A DNA stretch of 64,000 nucleotides from Streptomyces sp. 11x1 (GTDB taxonomy: Bacteria; Actinomycetota; Actinomycetes; Streptomycetales; Streptomycetaceae): contig NZ_CP122458.1 in NCBI RefSeq assembly GCF_032598905.1, positions 3,348,001-3,412,000 on the forward strand, read 5' to 3'. The first letter of the stretch is position 1. Each line of letters opens with the position of its first letter. The notes below the pieces were generated by a model, which was not told the DNA's origin, did no database searches, and saw only the letters and a program-made list of their open reading frames with translations. The position numbers were made by a program, and so were the translations under genes. Of this stretch, positions 55,929 to 63,407 are shown piece by piece.

Positions 55929-56272
55929 CCCTGAACCGGAGCCGGGGCGTTGACCATGACGGCGTCGGCCCGGTAGGCGATGCCGTGCCGGGCCCGCCCC
56001 CCGAACTCGCTCTCCCAGGGCCGAGCGACCAGACCGGACAGGATGACCGGGGCGCCCATGACCAGACCGTCACCGATGCCCTGCTCGGGAACCGTCACCT
56101 TGATCATGTCCGAGCCACCGGCCGCGATGAACACCAACTCCACGGTCATAAGCCGCTGGTTGGTCACCGGATCAACGGCCACCTCACCGGTCTGCCGGTC
56201 CCTCACCTTGACCTCCGGCAGCTTGGTGATGAGCAGCGTCGCGGCCGAGGTGTCCACGGGGATGACACGCAT
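55925..56272 (-). CDS. SCO3933-family conserved AICE protein
   Basis: 115 residues from the ATG at 56272 behind GAGG. Predominantly beta (VRDRQTGEVAVDPVTNQRLM, VELVFIAAGGSDMIKVTVPE, GAPVILSGLVARPWE), compatible with an OB-like fold. It lies right before, and overlaps, tra. From memory it matches the family named after SCO3933, found beside the translocase in S. coelicolor elements, sometimes called a regulatory protein. A role as transfer accessory or single-stranded-DNA binder is only a guess. Confidence 0.7.
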   Translation of the reverse strand: MRVIPVDTSAATLLITKLPEVKVRDRQTGEVAVDPVTNQRLMTVELVFIAAGGSDMIKVTVPEQGIGDGLVMGAPVILSGLVARPWESEFGGRARHGIAYRADAVMVNAPAPVQG

Positions 56273-56330
56273 TGTCTGTACCTCACAGGGTCGTTGATGC
56301 CCACTCGCTGAGCAGCACCATTCCAACTGG

Positions 56331-56436
56331 ATACCCCCCTAGACAGCACGAAGGGAGGCGACCGCCGCCTGAACTGTCTAGGGGGGTCTACAGCTAAGGT
56401 AAACGACCGTCGCTCGAACTGTCTAGGGGGGTATAC
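56331..56436. promoter_or_regulatory. Three AICE operator sites upstream of the SCO3933-tra operon
   Basis: ATACCCCCCTAGACAG (56331-56346), CTGTCTAGGGGGGTCTA (56374-56390) and CTGTCTAGGGGGGTATAC (56419-56436). All share the core CTGTCTAGGGGG and are about 40-45 bp apart. They lie between the phosphatase gene and the tra operon, so they sit in its promoter. Confidence 0.8.
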
Positions 56437-56452
56437 GAGTTGGGTCGCGGCC

Positions 56453-57298
56453 TCACCGCTCGCGTGAGTTGCGTGCGTCAGCCCAGGCCCAGTGGAGGGC
56501 GGTCGCGTCGTCGCGAGCCTTGCCCCGCGGCCAGCGCCGGCCCTCTGGGTCGCCAGCCTCGGCTTCCCGTACACGGCGGATCAGCTCATCCGGCCCCGAC
56601 GAGTCGAGGAGAGACAACGTCTCGCTCCAGTCCGCGAGTTCGAACCGGTCGACGAGTCGCGTGGCACCGTCGCTCATCAGCGTCACGGACGCCAGCGAGT
56701 CCAGCGGCACCGTCCCGGTCAGAGCATGCTCGGCCGCCCGTGGATCGGGGCCGGCGATCCAGAAGCCGCCCGGCCGGTTACGGAGCCCGGTCAAGGCATC
56801 CCGGTACTCGGCGAGCGCGGCAGTGTGTTCCGGCGATCCGGTGGGCAGTTGGTCGACGGCCCCGCGCAGCCGCTTGCCGACCTCGTCCAGGCGCCGGTCG
56901 GTGACCACGGTCGTACGGCCTTCCCTGTCTGCCAGCAGCAGGGACGAGTCACCGAGAACGAGGTACTCAAGAACTCCCCTACCGAGCCGCGCGGCGACGA
57001 CCGTACTGGTGGGACTGGCCCGGTAGGCGAGGTCGCAACTGTCCTCGTGCAGCAACCGGACGAGACTGATCGAGTCGGCAAGGCAGTCGGCGAGCGGCCG
57101 GGCAGGACACGCAGTCATGCAGCGCAGCAGCAGAGCGCCCAGGGTTGCGGAGAACCAGGCGACGCCGTGCGTGCACCCGGTCTCGGTCCCGCCGACACCG
57201 GCACCGTCGAGGACGACGGCCGCACCGGGGGCGGCAGCGGCGAAATCCTCGTTCTCGCGGTCGGGTTCGGCGGGCTGCGTGGCGAGCACGAACCTCAC
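56453..57298 (-). CDS. PP2C-like (PPM) protein phosphatase
   Basis: 281 residues; GTG start at 57298 overlaps the HTH gene stop (GTGA), so they are coupled. The acidic metal-binding residues of PPM phosphatases are recognisable: RENEDF (14-19), VVLDGAG (28-34), YLVLGDSSLLL, LMSDGATR and the C-terminal DDATAL. It should remove phosphate from Ser/Thr of partner proteins. Its joint expression with the HTH protein and the nearby anti-sigma-like ATPase suggest a small signalling unit encoded by the element. Confidence 0.85.
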   Translation of the reverse strand: MRFVLATQPAEPDRENEDFAAAAPGAAVVLDGAGVGGTETGCTHGVAWFSATLGALLLRCMTACPARPLADCLADSISLVRLLHEDSCDLAYRASPTSTVVAARLGRGVLEYLVLGDSSLLLADREGRTTVVTDRRLDEVGKRLRGAVDQLPTGSPEHTAALAEYRDALTGLRNRPGGFWIAGPDPRAAEHALTGTVPLDSLASVTLMSDGATRLVDRFELADWSETLSLLDSSGPDELIRRVREAEAGDPEGRRWPRGKARDDATALHWAWADARNSRER

Positions 57299-58155
57299 CC
57301 CGCCGCCCCCGTCACCTCTTCGTCGTGCCTGTAGAGAGGGCAGAGCAGTTCGGCGGACTGCGGTTCGCTGGTCTCCGGGTCGTACTCGACGCCGACCAGC
57401 GTGGAGAACCGGCGGTCACCGACCTGGCCCCACAGCGCATTCAGGTCGTTTGCGAGCAGATGCACGACGCCGAGAGAACCCTGAGTGTGGATACCGGCGA
57501 TGGCGAGCAGCGAACCGTTGCCGTCCGGGCGCGGCAGCCGGCCAAGGTATCCGACGTCGTACGGCCTGGCCGGGTCGCTGTCCTGGCCCGACCGGTACAC
57601 GGTGCCGGTGCGCCGGTCCACCACCGTCCAGGGCCCGTCTTCCGCGCGTTCCCAGCTCAGAACGGGGTCTTGCGCGTAGGTGTCCCACATCTCCTGGGAC
57701 ATGCGCGGCCCGCAGACGACGACCAAGCCGTCCCGATTGAGGTCGATCTTTCCTCCGACCGACACATGCTCCGAGGCGACTTCGAGCCCGTATGTGCGCG
57801 CGAGATCTTCCAGCCGCTTGCCGGAGCTGACGTCGTCCATGGCCACGACCGTGCGCCCGTGCTCGTCATCACGCCGCAGAGGGGTGGCGACGACGACGGA
57901 GCCCCGGCCGAGGAAGGCACCTTCCGGCGCCGGGCCGGTGTGCCGGATCTGGTGAATCCGCCCGCGGCTCAGGCCCGCCTTCTCAGCGATCTGCGCATAC
58001 GACAGCCCTTGCGCGTGGAGGTCCTGGACCACGCGTCGACGGAGGCGAGCCAGCTCGGTCACCTCCTGCTGTGCATCAGCCAACCGGGTCGTGACCTCGC
58101 GCAACAGCCGGTACGGATCATCAATCGCCATGATCCGCTGCAACTCGTCCGACAT
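57295..58155 (-). CDS. Sigma-like helix-turn-helix protein with C-terminal sensing domain
   Basis: 286 residues from the ATG at 58155 behind AGGAGG. N-terminal coiled helix, then an HTH (51-69, LSYAQIAEKAGLSRGRIHQ) like sigma region 4, then a ~200-residue domain: VVVCGPRMSQ, YRSGQDSDPARPYDVGYLGR, LLAIAGIHTQGSLGVVHLL, RRFSTLVGVEYDPET. I recall the same tail in other Streptomyces 'sigma factor-like HTH' proteins; it may bind a nucleotide or small ligand, but this is not proven. A perfect palindrome (58183-58198) overlaps its promoter, so autoregulation is likely. Confidence 0.8.
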   Translation of the reverse strand: MSDELQRIMAIDDPYRLLREVTTRLADAQQEVTELARLRRRVVQDLHAQGLSYAQIAEKAGLSRGRIHQIRHTGPAPEGAFLGRGSVVVATPLRRDDEHGRTVVAMDDVSSGKRLEDLARTYGLEVASEHVSVGGKIDLNRDGLVVVCGPRMSQEMWDTYAQDPVLSWERAEDGPWTVVDRRTGTVYRSGQDSDPARPYDVGYLGRLPRPDGNGSLLAIAGIHTQGSLGVVHLLANDLNALWGQVGDRRFSTLVGVEYDPETSEPQSAELLCPLYRHDEEVTGAAG

Positions 58156-58182
58156 GACTTCACCTCCTAGCACTAACCAGGA

Positions 58183-58198
58183 GTCTAGGGCCCTAGAC
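58183..58198. promoter_or_regulatory. AICE operator site, HTH gene promoter
   Basis: GTCTAGGGCCCTAGAC, perfect 16-bp palindrome, 28 bp upstream of the HTH gene start. Confidence 0.85.
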
Positions 58199-58330
58199 GG
58201 AACGGGCGGGAGACGGCGTCCCGTACTTACGCCGACCACGTAGAACCGCGACCGTCTGCCGGGCACGCCCCGAGGGCTCACCCGTCACCGCCCGCGAGGC
58301 GACCCGAGACGACCGTCGAGGCGGGCACGA

Positions 58331-58726
58331 TCACACGCTCTCCCGCACGAGGTCCGCCCACACGGTCCGCCCGTCGGGCCAGCTCTTGATGCCCCAGTCC
58401 TTGGCGCACGCGGCCACCAGCGCCAGGCCGCGACCACCTTCATCCCGGTCCGTCACGTCGCGCAGGTGAGGTTCGCGTTCGCCTCCCACGTCGACTACCT
58501 CGATGCGCACGAGGTCGCTGTCGTCGCCGAAGCTGACGACCACGACGAACCAGCCGCCGAGTGTGCCGCTCAACGAATGCCGCACAGCGTTGGTCGCAAG
58601 CTCACTGACGACCAGGACCGCGTCGTCGACCGGTCCTCGCTCCTCCAGCAGAGCAGCGACGAAGCGTCGAGCATGACCCACCTCCTCGGCCAGGCCGGGA
58701 AAGGCGCGGCACCACTTGGTTCGCAT
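58331..58726 (-). CDS. Anti-sigma-type ATP-binding protein (HATPase_c)
   Basis: 131 residues. The Bergerat-fold boxes are present: SELATNAVRHS (41-51, N-box), VRIEVVDVGGEREP (G1-like) and EGGRGLALV (G2). Like RsbW/SpoIIAB it could bind or phosphorylate a STAS partner or sequester a sigma factor. Streptomyces elements often carry such proteins near XRE regulators. No STAS gene is adjacent in the element. A palindromic operator (58746-58761) is directly upstream. Confidence 0.85.
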   Translation of the reverse strand: MRTKWCRAFPGLAEEVGHARRFVAALLEERGPVDDAVLVVSELATNAVRHSLSGTLGGWFVVVVSFGDDSDLVRIEVVDVGGEREPHLRDVTDRDEGGRGLALVAACAKDWGIKSWPDGRTVWADLVRESV

Positions 58727-58745
58727 GGGAGATCCCTCACTCTAC

Positions 58746-58761
58746 GTCTAGGGGGCTAGAC
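58746..58761. promoter_or_regulatory. AICE operator site, ATPase gene promoter
   Basis: GTCTAGGGGGCTAGAC, palindrome with central GG mismatch, continuing CAG as in site 1. About 20 bp upstream of the ATPase ATG. Confidence 0.8.
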
Positions 58762-58824
58762 AGCGCAACGGAAGGGTATTCCCATGACTGGATGCCGAGC
58801 TAGGCATTCAGGGGAATTATTCCT

Positions 58825-59679
58825 CTATCGGGTGAGGGTGTCTCCCAAGCTGCGAAAGTCCGACATCGACCGCAGCAGCAGCTCCCGCAACTCGTCGCCG
58901 AAGATGGCCGCTTCCTCGAAGCGGGCGAACGTGTCCTCGTAGGCGGCCAGTTCGGCGGAGTCAGCCGACACGCGTTCACGGTCGAAGGTCTCGACGACAA
59001 CGGCCCGCTGGTCGCACAGGGTGAACCCGTGGCGAGGCAGCACCGGCACCCTCCGACGCCAGGGGATGACCCCGAGCCGCACCGTGTCCAGGCTCTCGAC
59101 AGCCAGCAGCCGGTCAAGCTGGGCGAGCATGAGCGCCGGAGTCCCCGGCCAGGTACGCAACACGGCTTCGGTCAACACGAACACCGACTCCCGCCCCGGC
59201 TCGTACAACACGCTCTGCCGCTCAATGCGGGCAGCCACCGCCCGACCGATGGCATCAGGCGTCGAGTTCGGCACACTCGCGAAGACGTGCCGGGCGTACT
59301 CCGCGCTCTGAAGCAGGGCCGGCAACACAACGCACTGGAACGACCTCACCAGCTGCGCGGACCGCACTTCTTCATCAACGGTGCTACCGACGCCCGGAGT
59401 TGTGCCCTTTGCCTGTGGGTCAGCACCCGGAGCGGCGATCACAGCATGCAGCAGCTCACGGACCTCACGAGCGGTCGACTCATCGAGGCCGAGAGCACGT
59501 GAGAGCCGGTCGAGCACATCAACGCTCGGAACCATGCGTCCGGTCTCGACCTTGGACACGGTCGGCTGTCCTACCCCGGCACGCTGCGCCAGCACAGCAC
59601 CCGTCAGCCCAGCCTCTGCCCGAAGTTCCCGAAGACGCGCACCAAGCGCCCGCATCCGCTCCCGCCGCTCACTCCCCAT
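58825..59679 (-). CDS. XRE-family regulator with DUF5753 domain
   Basis: 284 residues. HTH_XRE near the N-terminus (LRAEAGLTGAVLAQRAGVGQ, then PTVSKVETGRMVPSVDVL) followed by the DUF5753 domain (VRSFQCVVLPALLQSAEYAR, VLTEAVLRTWPGTPALMLAQ, RHGFTLCDQRAVVVETFD). In Streptomyces this type is usually paired with a small DUF397 protein; none is visible next to it here. It is the first gene of the element's regulatory block, reading toward the ATPase, and could sense envelope or developmental signals. Confidence 0.9.
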   Translation of the reverse strand: MGSERRERMRALGARLRELRAEAGLTGAVLAQRAGVGQPTVSKVETGRMVPSVDVLDRLSRALGLDESTAREVRELLHAVIAAPGADPQAKGTTPGVGSTVDEEVRSAQLVRSFQCVVLPALLQSAEYARHVFASVPNSTPDAIGRAVAARIERQSVLYEPGRESVFVLTEAVLRTWPGTPALMLAQLDRLLAVESLDTVRLGVIPWRRRVPVLPRHGFTLCDQRAVVVETFDRERVSADSAELAAYEDTFARFEEAAIFGDELRELLLRSMSDFRSLGDTLTR

Positions 59680-59851
59680 GCTCAGGGTTCTACACCACAG
59701 GGCAGCCCGGCACAGAAAAGCCGATCACGGCCACCGTCAACCATCAGCTGGGATCGAAGTGTCAAGCATCTCCCGGGACCGGACACACGGCCAGCCCCTC
59801 CGTGATTCAAACTTTCTCTACTGGTTCAAGGCGGCTCGCTCCGCTCCCCGC

Positions 59852-59882
59852 GCGCAGGCCCGGCCCCCGGCCGGGCCTGCGC
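59852..59882. terminator. Strong hairpin, 14-bp stem
   Basis: GCGCAGGCCCGGCC / GGCCGGGCCTGCGC with loop CCC; terminator-like for transcripts arriving from the right or left. Confidence 0.7.
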
Positions 59883-59995
59883 TCCTAATGGTGCCGTAAG
59901 CAGGTGGGCATGTGGTGATCCGTAGTCGCTCCTGAGGCCTGACCTCTCAAGACAGAGTCGGCCCCACGTGCCTTCCCGCTCTGTGAAGCAGCGCC

Positions 59996-60058
59996 GGGGG
60001 TGGTGGGGCCGGTCCGCGCTCCTGCCTTCGTCCCGCGCGGACCGGCCCCACCACCCCC
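59996..60058. repeat. 24-bp perfect inverted repeat
   Basis: Arms 59996-60019 and 60035-60058 (starting GGGGGTGGTGGGGCCGG) are exact complements with a 15-nt loop. This is far longer than the terminators of the core region. It may be a terminator, a replication/transfer origin structure or a structured RNA. Confidence 0.8.
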
Positions 60059-60111
60059 GCTCGCACACAAACAGCGGCATCGTTGGCTCTCGTGGTCCAA
60101 GCCGCCGCCAG

Positions 60112-61520
60112 GGAACACCTCTCACCGCTCGGTGAACGCCCCAGTTCCGCAGCTGACCGAGACCCCTGACGACCGCTGGGATTGCGAACGGCTAATCGGA
60201 TGACGGGCCCTGGAGCCCTGCCATTAGGGAGACGCGCAACCCCGGCACGGCAACGACCTCACCACCGGCACCCACCCAAGGACACCACCATGACCAGCGT
60301 GTTCTGCGGCATCGACTGGGCCACCGACCACCACGACATCGCACTGCTCGACGAGGCCGGCACCCTCCTGGACAAGCTCCGCATCGACGACACTCCAGAG
60401 GGCCTGGGCCAGCTCCTGCAGCTGCTGGCCCAGCACGGCGACAGTCCAGATAACCCGATCCCGGTCGCCATCGAGACCTCTCACGGGCTCCTGGTCGCCT
60501 GCTTACGCGCCACCGGCAGACCCATCTACGTGATCAACCCGCTCACCGCCGCCCGCTACCGCGACCGCTACGCACTCAGCCGCAAGAAGTCCGACCACCT
60601 CGACGCCAAAGTCCTGGCCCACATCCTGCGCACCGACCCTGCAGAACACCGGCCCCTGCCCGCGGACAGCCACCTCGCCCAGGCCATCACCGTCCTGGCC
60701 CGAGCCCACCAGGACGCCGTCTGGGACCGCGTCCAAACCGGCAACCGCCTCCGCTCCCACCTGCGCGAATACTTCCCCGGCTTCCTCACCGTCTTCCGTC
60801 ACTTCCGCGAAGGCCTCGCCTCACCCGTCACCCGCACCCTGCTCGCCGCAGCCCCCACCCCCACGCAAGCCGCGCAGCTCACCCGCCCCCAACTGCGAGC
60901 AATCCTGAAGAAGGCCGGACGTCAGCGTGAGATCACAGGAGAAGTCGAACGACTCCACACCCTGCTCCGCGAACCGCAGATGCACCAGCCACCCATGATC
61001 GAGCAGGCCATGGGCATCAAAGCCCTCGCTCTGCTGCGGCAGTTCAACGCGGCCTGCGCCAGCGCCGACGACCTGGAAGCAGCCACCACCGCCGCCTTCA
61101 CCACCCACCAGGACGCCGAGATCATCACCAGCTTCCCCGGCCTCGGCGCCCTCACCGGCGCCCGCCTCCTGGCCGAACTCGGCGACGACCACACCCGCTT
61201 CACCAGCCCCCGCGCACTCAAGGCCTACGCCGGATCTGCCCCCATCACTCGATCCTCCGGACGCAAGACCACCGTCCTGGCCAGGCACATCAAGAACCAG
61301 CGTCTCGCCTCAGCCGGCTACATCTGGGCCTTTGCCGCCCTCACCGCATCTCCCGGAGCACGGGCCCACTACGACCGCCGCCGCGCGGCCGAGGACCGAC
61401 ATGTCGCAGCCCAGCGCAACCTCTTCAACCGCCTACTGGGCTGCCTGCACCACTGCCTCACCCACCGCATCCCCTACGACGAGCAGACCGCTTTCCCCAA
61501 CACCGCTTGACTGATCAACC
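60112..61520. mobile_element. IS110-family insertion sequence (ends approximate)
   Basis: A complete IS110-type transposase with ~170 bp of non-coding DNA before it. IS110 elements have no terminal repeats, so ends cannot be read from one copy. The right end lies near 61515, where degraded IS5-family sequence begins. In this family the non-coding left end encodes a bridge RNA that pairs with target and donor DNA. Confidence 0.6.
60290..61510 (+). CDS. IS110-family transposase (DEDD recombinase)
   Basis: 406 residues from the ATG at 60290. N-terminal RuvC-like domain with FCGIDWATDHHD (Asp), AIETSHG (Glu) and SRKKSDHLDAKVLA (Asp pair), the DEDD tetrad. The C-terminal transposase_20 domain (ITSFPGLGALTGARLLAELG ... 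SPRALKAYAGSAPITRSSG) carries the catalytic Ser in the family's SAPITRSSG segment. It works with a bridge RNA to recombine without hairpin-free ends. A TTA leucine codon (codon 72) makes translation bldA-dependent in principle. Apparently intact. Confidence 0.95.
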   Translation: MTSVFCGIDWATDHHDIALLDEAGTLLDKLRIDDTPEGLGQLLQLLAQHGDSPDNPIPVAIETSHGLLVACLRATGRPIYVINPLTAARYRDRYALSRKKSDHLDAKVLAHILRTDPAEHRPLPADSHLAQAITVLARAHQDAVWDRVQTGNRLRSHLREYFPGFLTVFRHFREGLASPVTRTLLAAAPTPTQAAQLTRPQLRAILKKAGRQREITGEVERLHTLLREPQMHQPPMIEQAMGIKALALLRQFNAACASADDLEAATTAAFTTHQDAEIITSFPGLGALTGARLLAELGDDHTRFTSPRALKAYAGSAPITRSSGRKTTVLARHIKNQRLASAGYIWAFAALTASPGARAHYDRRRAAEDRHVAAQRNLFNRLLGCLHHCLTHRIPYDEQTAFPNTA

Positions 61521-61930
61521 GCATCGGATGTCTGTCTCCGCCCCGCTCCAGCCCGGCCGGCGCCCGGGCCGCGCGCACAGCAATCAGCCGCTTGCCCCAC
61601 GGAGAGGGTGTGTGGCGCCTGGAGCATGGCTTCAGCCCTTCGCTGTCGTGCGTGTCGCCGCGGCAGAGACGCCGACCCGGTCCACGGGGCCCGGACCTGC
61701 GTGTTCGCCCCCTCTTCAGTGCGCACGTGCGCCGTGTCGAGGACGACGCGGGTGACGTCGATGAGGCCGGCGTCGTCGAGTCGGCCCCAGACACCAGCCC
61801 TGGACCAGATCGAAAACGGCGGTGGGCGGTCGACTTCGACCGCAAAGGCATCAAGTCCAGTGAACGATTAGCACAGCCAGGAGACAGTCCGGTCGATGCC
61901 CCAGCGACGGTAGCCGCCCTGTGCTGCTCC
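61515..61930 (-). pseudogene. Scrambled IS5-family transposase remnants
   Basis: Several fragments in different minus-strand frames resemble IS5/IS427-group transposases: a middle part (GVWGRLDDAGLIDVTRVVLD, continuing TAHVR), a later part (PAGLERGGDRHP, like the 'plavtltggNRHD' motif) and, at higher coordinates, a C-terminal-like YRRWGIDRTVSWLC followed by a stop. The C-terminal motif lies upstream of the N-terminal/middle parts, so at least two broken copies or a rearrangement is present. Truncated at the left by IS110. Not functional. Confidence 0.6.
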
Positions 61931-61947
61931 AAGCGACTCGTCCGCTG

Positions 61948-62358
61948 TTATTTGCTTTCCGTTTCTGGTTTATCTTCTCGCGCTTCTCCACGCCCCCAAC
62001 CCGGTCGCAGGCTGCTGGCTAGTGACTCCGTGGGCTGTTTAGCGAGCACGAAAACTACCGCCAGAGCAACCATAGGCGCACCGAGAACAGTAGCGGCTAC
62101 CCATGCATCGTTCTGTTGTATGCAGTAACGCCCAAACCAGACAAGTACAAAAACAACTGCTACGCCTGCGATTTGACCGGTGAGTTGCAGCGCATTTTGA
62201 AGCCAGTCCGTGCGCCGGTCATGCTTCGAATCGGCGAGAGCATCCTTGTACAACTTATCTGCCAGCCCGGGACTAATTTCTTCCCATTGCTTGGCGATGT
62301 CCGGAGGGGGCAGGACATATCCCTTTGCTGGCCTCGCGGGTGTTCCTCTATCGACCAT
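61948..62358 (-). CDS. DUF2335-like membrane protein
   Basis: 136 residues from the ATG at 62358 behind GAGGTCACA; upstream codons in frame are not coding-like. YVLPPPDIAKQWEEISPGLADKL resembles the N-terminal signature of DUF2335 ('-PPP--l--y--i-PG--d-i'), then two membrane helices (about 72-92 and 98-118, LVWFGRYCIQQND between them) and a charged tail. Lower GC than the chromosome. It follows the next gene (62394) by 35 bp in the same direction, so they are probably an operon. Function unknown; DUF2335 is often seen near phage or defence genes, but that is weak evidence. Confidence 0.6.
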   Translation of the reverse strand: MVDRGTPARPAKGYVLPPPDIAKQWEEISPGLADKLYKDALADSKHDRRTDWLQNALQLTGQIAGVAVVFVLVWFGRYCIQQNDAWVAATVLGAPMVALAVVFVLAKQPTESLASSLRPGWGRGEAREDKPETESK

Positions 62359-62393
62359 TGTGACCTCGCCGAAATGCCCGACCCACGCGCTCG

Positions 62394-62912
62394 TCATGCA
62401 CGACCCACGCGCTCGCTTTTGGTAGTACGGGTCTGCTTCCTTCGCGTGATGGAAAGGTAGCGTGCCGCTTGGATCCAAGAGTTGAGGAGCCACGCTCCAG
62501 ACAGTATCGCTATCGCGATCATGAAGGCGAATGATTCACCATGGAGGTCGTTAGATGTAATCACGAAGATGGATGCGGCGATCTGGAATAGGTAGAGGAT
62601 GTTGTAGGTCACCAAAGGCCAGAGAATCAACGGTTTCCGGGGAATTTGATTCTTTTGCCCTTTGGGCCGCCTGGACGCACCCTTTGGGGTTATCCTGCGA
62701 GCTATCTCGCGAAGTTCCTCGATATCGGGGTGCGACTCCAAGGAGAAGGGTGCATTCGTCGGCGTTTCTTTTCTGGCATAGGCTTCACGCATGTGGCACG
62801 AAGCTCGGCTGGAGTTGTGCCGCGCTTCTCGAGGGATAGTCAACGCCCGCGTCGCCCTTCCGGTGGGATCGACAATGCTCATAAGGCCTATGACAAAAGG
62901 TCCCAGTTTCAT
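62394..62912 (-). CDS. Hypothetical membrane protein
   Basis: 172 residues from the ATG at 62912 behind AGGTGATC. A soluble N-terminal half with a charged, helical segment (SLESHPDIEELREIARRITP), two membrane helices (about 97-118, LILWPLVTYNILYLFQIAAS, and 128-147, FAFMIAIAILSGAWLLNSW) and a very basic C-terminal tail (ITRRKQTRTTKSERVGRA). I do not recognise a family. GC clearly below the chromosome, pointing to recent acquisition. Paired with the DUF2335-like gene. Two small palindromes lie 110-140 bp upstream. Confidence 0.55.
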   Translation of the reverse strand: MKLGPFVIGLMSIVDPTGRATRALTIPREARHNSSRASCHMREAYARKETPTNAPFSLESHPDIEELREIARRITPKGASRRPKGQKNQIPRKPLILWPLVTYNILYLFQIAASIFVITSNDLHGESFAFMIAIAILSGAWLLNSWIQAARYLSITRRKQTRTTKSERVGRA

Positions 62913-63407
62913 GGAGATCACCTGTGTCCAGGTTACCCCGGCGGCCATCCAGCCGCATGTCTGCTTCAGCTGCAGGGCGACGGAGACGCCATATTAGGGT
63001 GACGGATCCCGTCAGGTGTGCTGCTGTTAGAGTCCTAACAACAATTGTTGATTACGCGACCGTCGGCGTGTCTGCTGGACGCACGCCATGGTGAGTGTCT
63101 AACTGCATGGCAACGCCAGCAGACGACGGCGAACAAGCGCGGACGCCTGCGGACCATCAGCGCAGGTAAGAGGAACACCAGCCCAAGGCAGAGCCCCACC
63201 CAAGTTGTTCGGGACGAAGAGGTCGTCACCCAAGGTCTCCCCGCCACGCTTCCGCCGGCACGGCCTGCTCTGGACGACGGCATAGCAGCGTGGCTGAGGC
63301 CCGTGGGGGTGCAGCGAGGCACACGCGTGCGTGGTCGGTCGGCGCACCCGCCGTCGTGGCTGACTGTCGTCGGCTGAGGTGCGAGCACCAACGATTCCCG
63401 GATCCGG
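62913..63407. other. Intergenic region with two palindromes
   Basis: 495 bases without a credible gene. Near 63026-63050 are two adjacent dyads, GTTAG-agtc-CTAAC and CAACAATTGTTG, in an AT-rich patch that looks like promoter/operator DNA for the membrane-gene pair at 62912. The rest (63060-63400) shows nothing recognisable. Confidence 0.45.

Larger units (their letters stand above)
49740..59679. mobile_element. Actinomycete integrative and conjugative element (AICE), right end unresolved
   Basis: The module order int - xis - rep - spdD/transfer ORFs - DUF2637 - tra - SCO3933-like - regulators, all on one strand and starting beside a tRNA gene, is that of pSAM2-type AICEs. These replicate by rolling circle and transfer as double-stranded DNA through a single FtsK-like translocase. 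Six related palindromes mark its promoters. A second copy of the tRNA 3' end (attR) was not found up to base 64000, so the element may reach beyond the window or have lost its end to the IS110/IS5 insertions at 60-62 kb. Confidence 0.85.
59680..60289. other. Intergenic region with two very strong hairpins
   Basis: About 610 bases between the XRE gene and the IS110 transposase. It holds a 14-bp stem with 3-nt loop (59852-59882), a 24-bp perfect stem (59996-60058) and the presumed left end of IS110. No ORF with a coding signature. It may include the AICE transfer or single-strand origin. Confidence 0.55.

Noticed and set aside
60182..60289. N-terminal extension of the IS110 transposase
   Set aside because: The family starts at MTSVFCGIDW; the extra codons are non-coding left end.
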